Notes under the pieces: model-generated
Seen by the model: only the letters and a program-made list of their open reading frames with translations
What the model was told of the DNA's origin: nothing
Databases searched by the model: none
Part shown: positions 62,204 through 64,000 of the stretch, in pieces
Numbering within the stretch: position 1 is the stretch's first letter
Layout: each line of letters opens with the position of its first letter
From: Brevibacillus laterosporus DSM 25
GTDB lineage: Bacteria > Bacillota > Bacilli > Brevibacillales > Brevibacillaceae
Direction of reading: 5' to 3'
Length of the DNA stretch: 64,000 bases
Assembly: GCF_002706795.1 (NCBI RefSeq)
Contig: NZ_CP017705.1
Coordinates: 1,274,501-1,338,500 of the forward strand
Program-made: the position numbers and the translations under genes

Positions 62204-63427
62204 CTAGTTTACCTGAACCTGACTACCATCATGCAGATCTTTAGCTGGTTGTGTAACAATCTGATCGTTAGCGGTAACACCTGATTTCGCATATAACCAA
62301 TCAGAATTTTTTTCTGTTACTTCAACAGGAGTCATGTGAACAATATTTCCATCTACTTTATAAACAAATTTTTTACCAGCTTGCTCAATAACAGAGCTTT
62401 TTGGAATCTCCACCCCTGTGGCTACTTGTGTAGTATCTGTACCAAAATAGACCTCAGCAATCATTCCAGCTAATAACGAATCATCATTTTTCACTCGGAT
62501 TTTAACAGGGAACGTCGTACTGTTTGTATCAGAAACAGGGCTGATAAAATCAATGGTTCCTTCCATTTTCTTATCCTTATTTACTACAACCTGTACCGTC
62601 TGTCCCTTTTTCAAATGGTTTACTTGTTCTTGAGGAACGCTTGCTTTTATTACCACTGTATCCATGTTGACGATGGTCATTAGTGGGATACTAGGCGCTG
62701 CCATCTCTCCTGGCTCAATATTACGAATCGCAATCATTCCGTCGATTGGTGATGTGATCGTTGAATTAGATAAAGTTGTTTTAGCTAAATCCAAACCAGC
62801 TTTTTGACGTGTTACATCCGCTTGCAAAGCTGTTATAGAATTGGAGGTTGCGCCTGCTTTCGCTAAATCAAGCTGTGCTTTTGTTTGTTCATACCCTGAT
62901 TTAGCCTGTTCTAATGCAAGCGCTACTTTATCCAAATCAGCTTGAGGCAAAGCCCCTGTATCAAATAAAGCTTTCATGCGATCATATGATTTTTGGGCGA
63001 CATCCCAGCCCATTTTTGCCTGTTGTAAGGCACTGTTTAGCCGATCTAAATCCTGTTGGCGTGTACCAGCTTTGGTATCATTTAATTTGGCTTGAGACGC
63101 TACAATGCCAGCTTCTGCTTGACGTACTTGTTGTACTAGCTCAGCGTTTTCGAGAGTCGCTAACACCGTTCCTTTTTTGACACGGTCGCCCTCTTTTACG
63201 TTGACATTTGCTACTCGACCAGATAATTTGGAAACCACCTGAACTTGTTGATCGGGAATAATCTTGCCCGATGCCATCAAGCCAGACGAGTTCGTAGTAC
63301 CTACAACTTTCATCGTTTGTACAATTGGAGCATTTGCTGCTTCATTGTCACTATTGTTGCTACAGCCACCGAGCAACAACGCCATAATGGCAAAAGTACC
63401 TGCTATCCCTTTTTGTGTTTTATTCAT
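62204..63427 (-). CDS. Efflux adaptor (HlyD/AcrA-type) lipoprotein
   Basis: A 407-residue membrane-fusion protein. The signal peptide ends in a lipobox (MALLLGGC). Barrel-sandwich halves are VSKLSGRVANVNVKEGDRVKKGTVLATLE and STITSPIDGMIAIRNIEPGEMAAPSIP, separated by long coiled-coil helices rich in Ala, Gln and Lys (about residues 95-205). A beta-barrel follows. The start at 63427 lies 6 bases after AGGGTG. The stop of the upstream adaptor gene is 10 bases away. Confidence 0.9.
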   Translation of the reverse strand: MNKTQKGIAGTFAIMALLLGGCSNNSDNEAANAPIVQTMKVVGTTNSSGLMASGKIIPDQQVQVVSKLSGRVANVNVKEGDRVKKGTVLATLENAELVQQVRQAEAGIVASQAKLNDTKAGTRQQDLDRLNSALQQAKMGWDVAQKSYDRMKALFDTGALPQADLDKVALALEQAKSGYEQTKAQLDLAKAGATSNSITALQADVTRQKAGLDLAKTTLSNSTITSPIDGMIAIRNIEPGEMAAPSIPLMTIVNMDTVVIKASVPQEQVNHLKKGQTVQVVVNKDKKMEGTIDFISPVSDTNSTTFPVKIRVKNDDSLLAGMIAEVYFGTDTTQVATGVEIPKSSVIEQAGKKFVYKVDGNIVHMTPVEVTEKNSDWLYAKSGVTANDQIVTQPAKDLHDGSQVQVN

Positions 63428-63437
63428 ACTCTTCACC

Positions 63438-64000
63438 CTAATTCCCTTTCAAATGAATTTTAATCACAGCACTCATACCTGGCAGAATGCGGCTGTTTTG
63501 TTTATCGCCAATAGAAATTTTAATTGGTATTCGCTGTGTCACTTTCGTAAAGTTACCGCTTGTGCTAGTTGCAGGTAATAAGGAAAACGTAGAGGCTGTT
63601 GCTGTTCCCAATTCTGAGACCTGTCCTGTAAATGTCTGACCTTTAAATGAATCTAAGGTAAATTCAACGGTTTGCCCTAGGTGGATACGGCCTAAATCAG
63701 TCTCTTCGATGTTAGCTGACACATAGAGCTTATTCATATCAACAATAGTTGCAACGGACTGACCAGGGGCTACCACTTCTCCACTTTTAGCCGTTACTTT
63801 TAACACCGTACCAGTAATGGGAGCACGCAGAGTAGCATTATCTAACATGTTGCCAGCGATATTTGTTGTATCCTGTTGACCCACAATTTGATCAGCTAGT
63901 ACGCTTTGACCATCTGACAAGTCTAACGAGGTTATTTTGCCAGATATCCGTGGCATCACACGATACGTGTCACCTGCAACACGAGCATCTTCTGTAGTAA
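63438..64000 (-). CDS. EmrA-type efflux adaptor, 5' end cut by the window edge
   Basis: The frame is open to the last base, so the N-terminus lies outside the window. The visible 187 residues start TTEDARVAGDTYRVMPRISGKI, the EmrA/HlyD entry strand, and continue with a lipoyl half (LRAPITGTVLKVTAKSGEVVAPGQSVATIVD) and a beta-barrel (VSANIEETDLGRIHLGQTVEFTLDSFKGQTFTG). There is little helical hairpin between the halves, which makes it a short-hairpin adaptor. A second adaptor and a DHA2 pump follow. Confidence 0.9.
   Translation of the reverse strand, partial: TTEDARVAGDTYRVMPRISGKITSLDLSDGQSVLADQIVGQQDTTNIAGNMLDNATLRAPITGTVLKVTAKSGEVVAPGQSVATIVDMNKLYVSANIEETDLGRIHLGQTVEFTLDSFKGQTFTGQVSELGTATASTFSLLPATSTSGNFTKVTQRIPIKISIGDKQNSRILPGMSAVIKIHLKGN

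Overview
The window reads as chromosome of a low-GC, spore-forming member of the Firmicutes, most likely a Brevibacillus close to B. laterosporus. The support is gene content and style: an SftA-type translocase, a YjcZ-family sporulation miniprotein, a B. subtilis-like aconitase, purine-rich Shine-Dalgarno sites with many TTG and GTG starts, and compact bidirectional terminators. GC is near 40% by eye. I saw no rRNA, tRNA, CRISPR array, prophage or plasmid functions.

Layout. 1-1830: the 3' end of an encapsulin cargo gene (His-rich tail, C-terminal targeting peptide), the encapsulin shell gene, and a convergent, unrecognised Cys-containing gene behind two Fur boxes. 2069-3958: an XRE regulator/membrane-protein pair and a methionine-salvage-type aminotransferase. 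4114-8953: marR-RND pump-adaptor operon. 9345-13027: secreted YcdB-like protein, ECF sigma factor and a membrane anti-sigma-like protein sharing the same extracellular modules. 13112-15628: molybdopterin genes moaC, fused moaD-moaE, moeB. 15788-19933: aconitase, then rsgA behind a leader peptide that looks like a translational attenuator. 20004-26155: IclR regulator, small unknown gene, sftA with a 17-residue repeat tract, and a lipoprotein. 26192-27853: an intact IS3-family (IS150-like) element inserted in the loop of a terminator. 27881-32853: HD hydrolase, a stand-alone divergent pyrH, inositol-phosphatase-like gene, thioesterase, EamA exporter, signal peptidase I. 33083-35585: ilvD and trmB. 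36072-44628: small secreted protein, class A penicillin-binding protein, DUF4269 protein, a second EamA exporter with an attenuator-like leader, transketolase, YqgQ-like gene pair. 44783-54418: MFS pump, a DUF418 pseudogene remnant, copper-amine-oxidase-type wall protein, DUF3050 diiron-like enzyme, a Fur-boxed siderophore ATPase, a YitT protein behind a riboswitch-like leader, AEC and FUSC transporters, YjcZ and a second inositol monophosphatase. 54735-60363: ybdD and cstA (peptide/pyruvate uptake), hpd, and a methyltransferase/AIR-synthase-like pair. 60556-64000: a DHA2 multidrug pump with two tandem HlyD-type adaptors, the first cut by the window end.

Themes. Iron handling appears at the encapsulin locus and at the siderophore ATPase, both with Fur boxes set in the promoter spacer. 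Several genes seem controlled in their mRNA leaders: rsgA by a leader peptide, eamA by a terminator in the 5' UTR, and yitT by a multi-helix element with three interchangeable arms. These leaders, the Fur-controlled orphan and the sigma/anti-sigma/secreted trio are the best candidates for undescribed biology.
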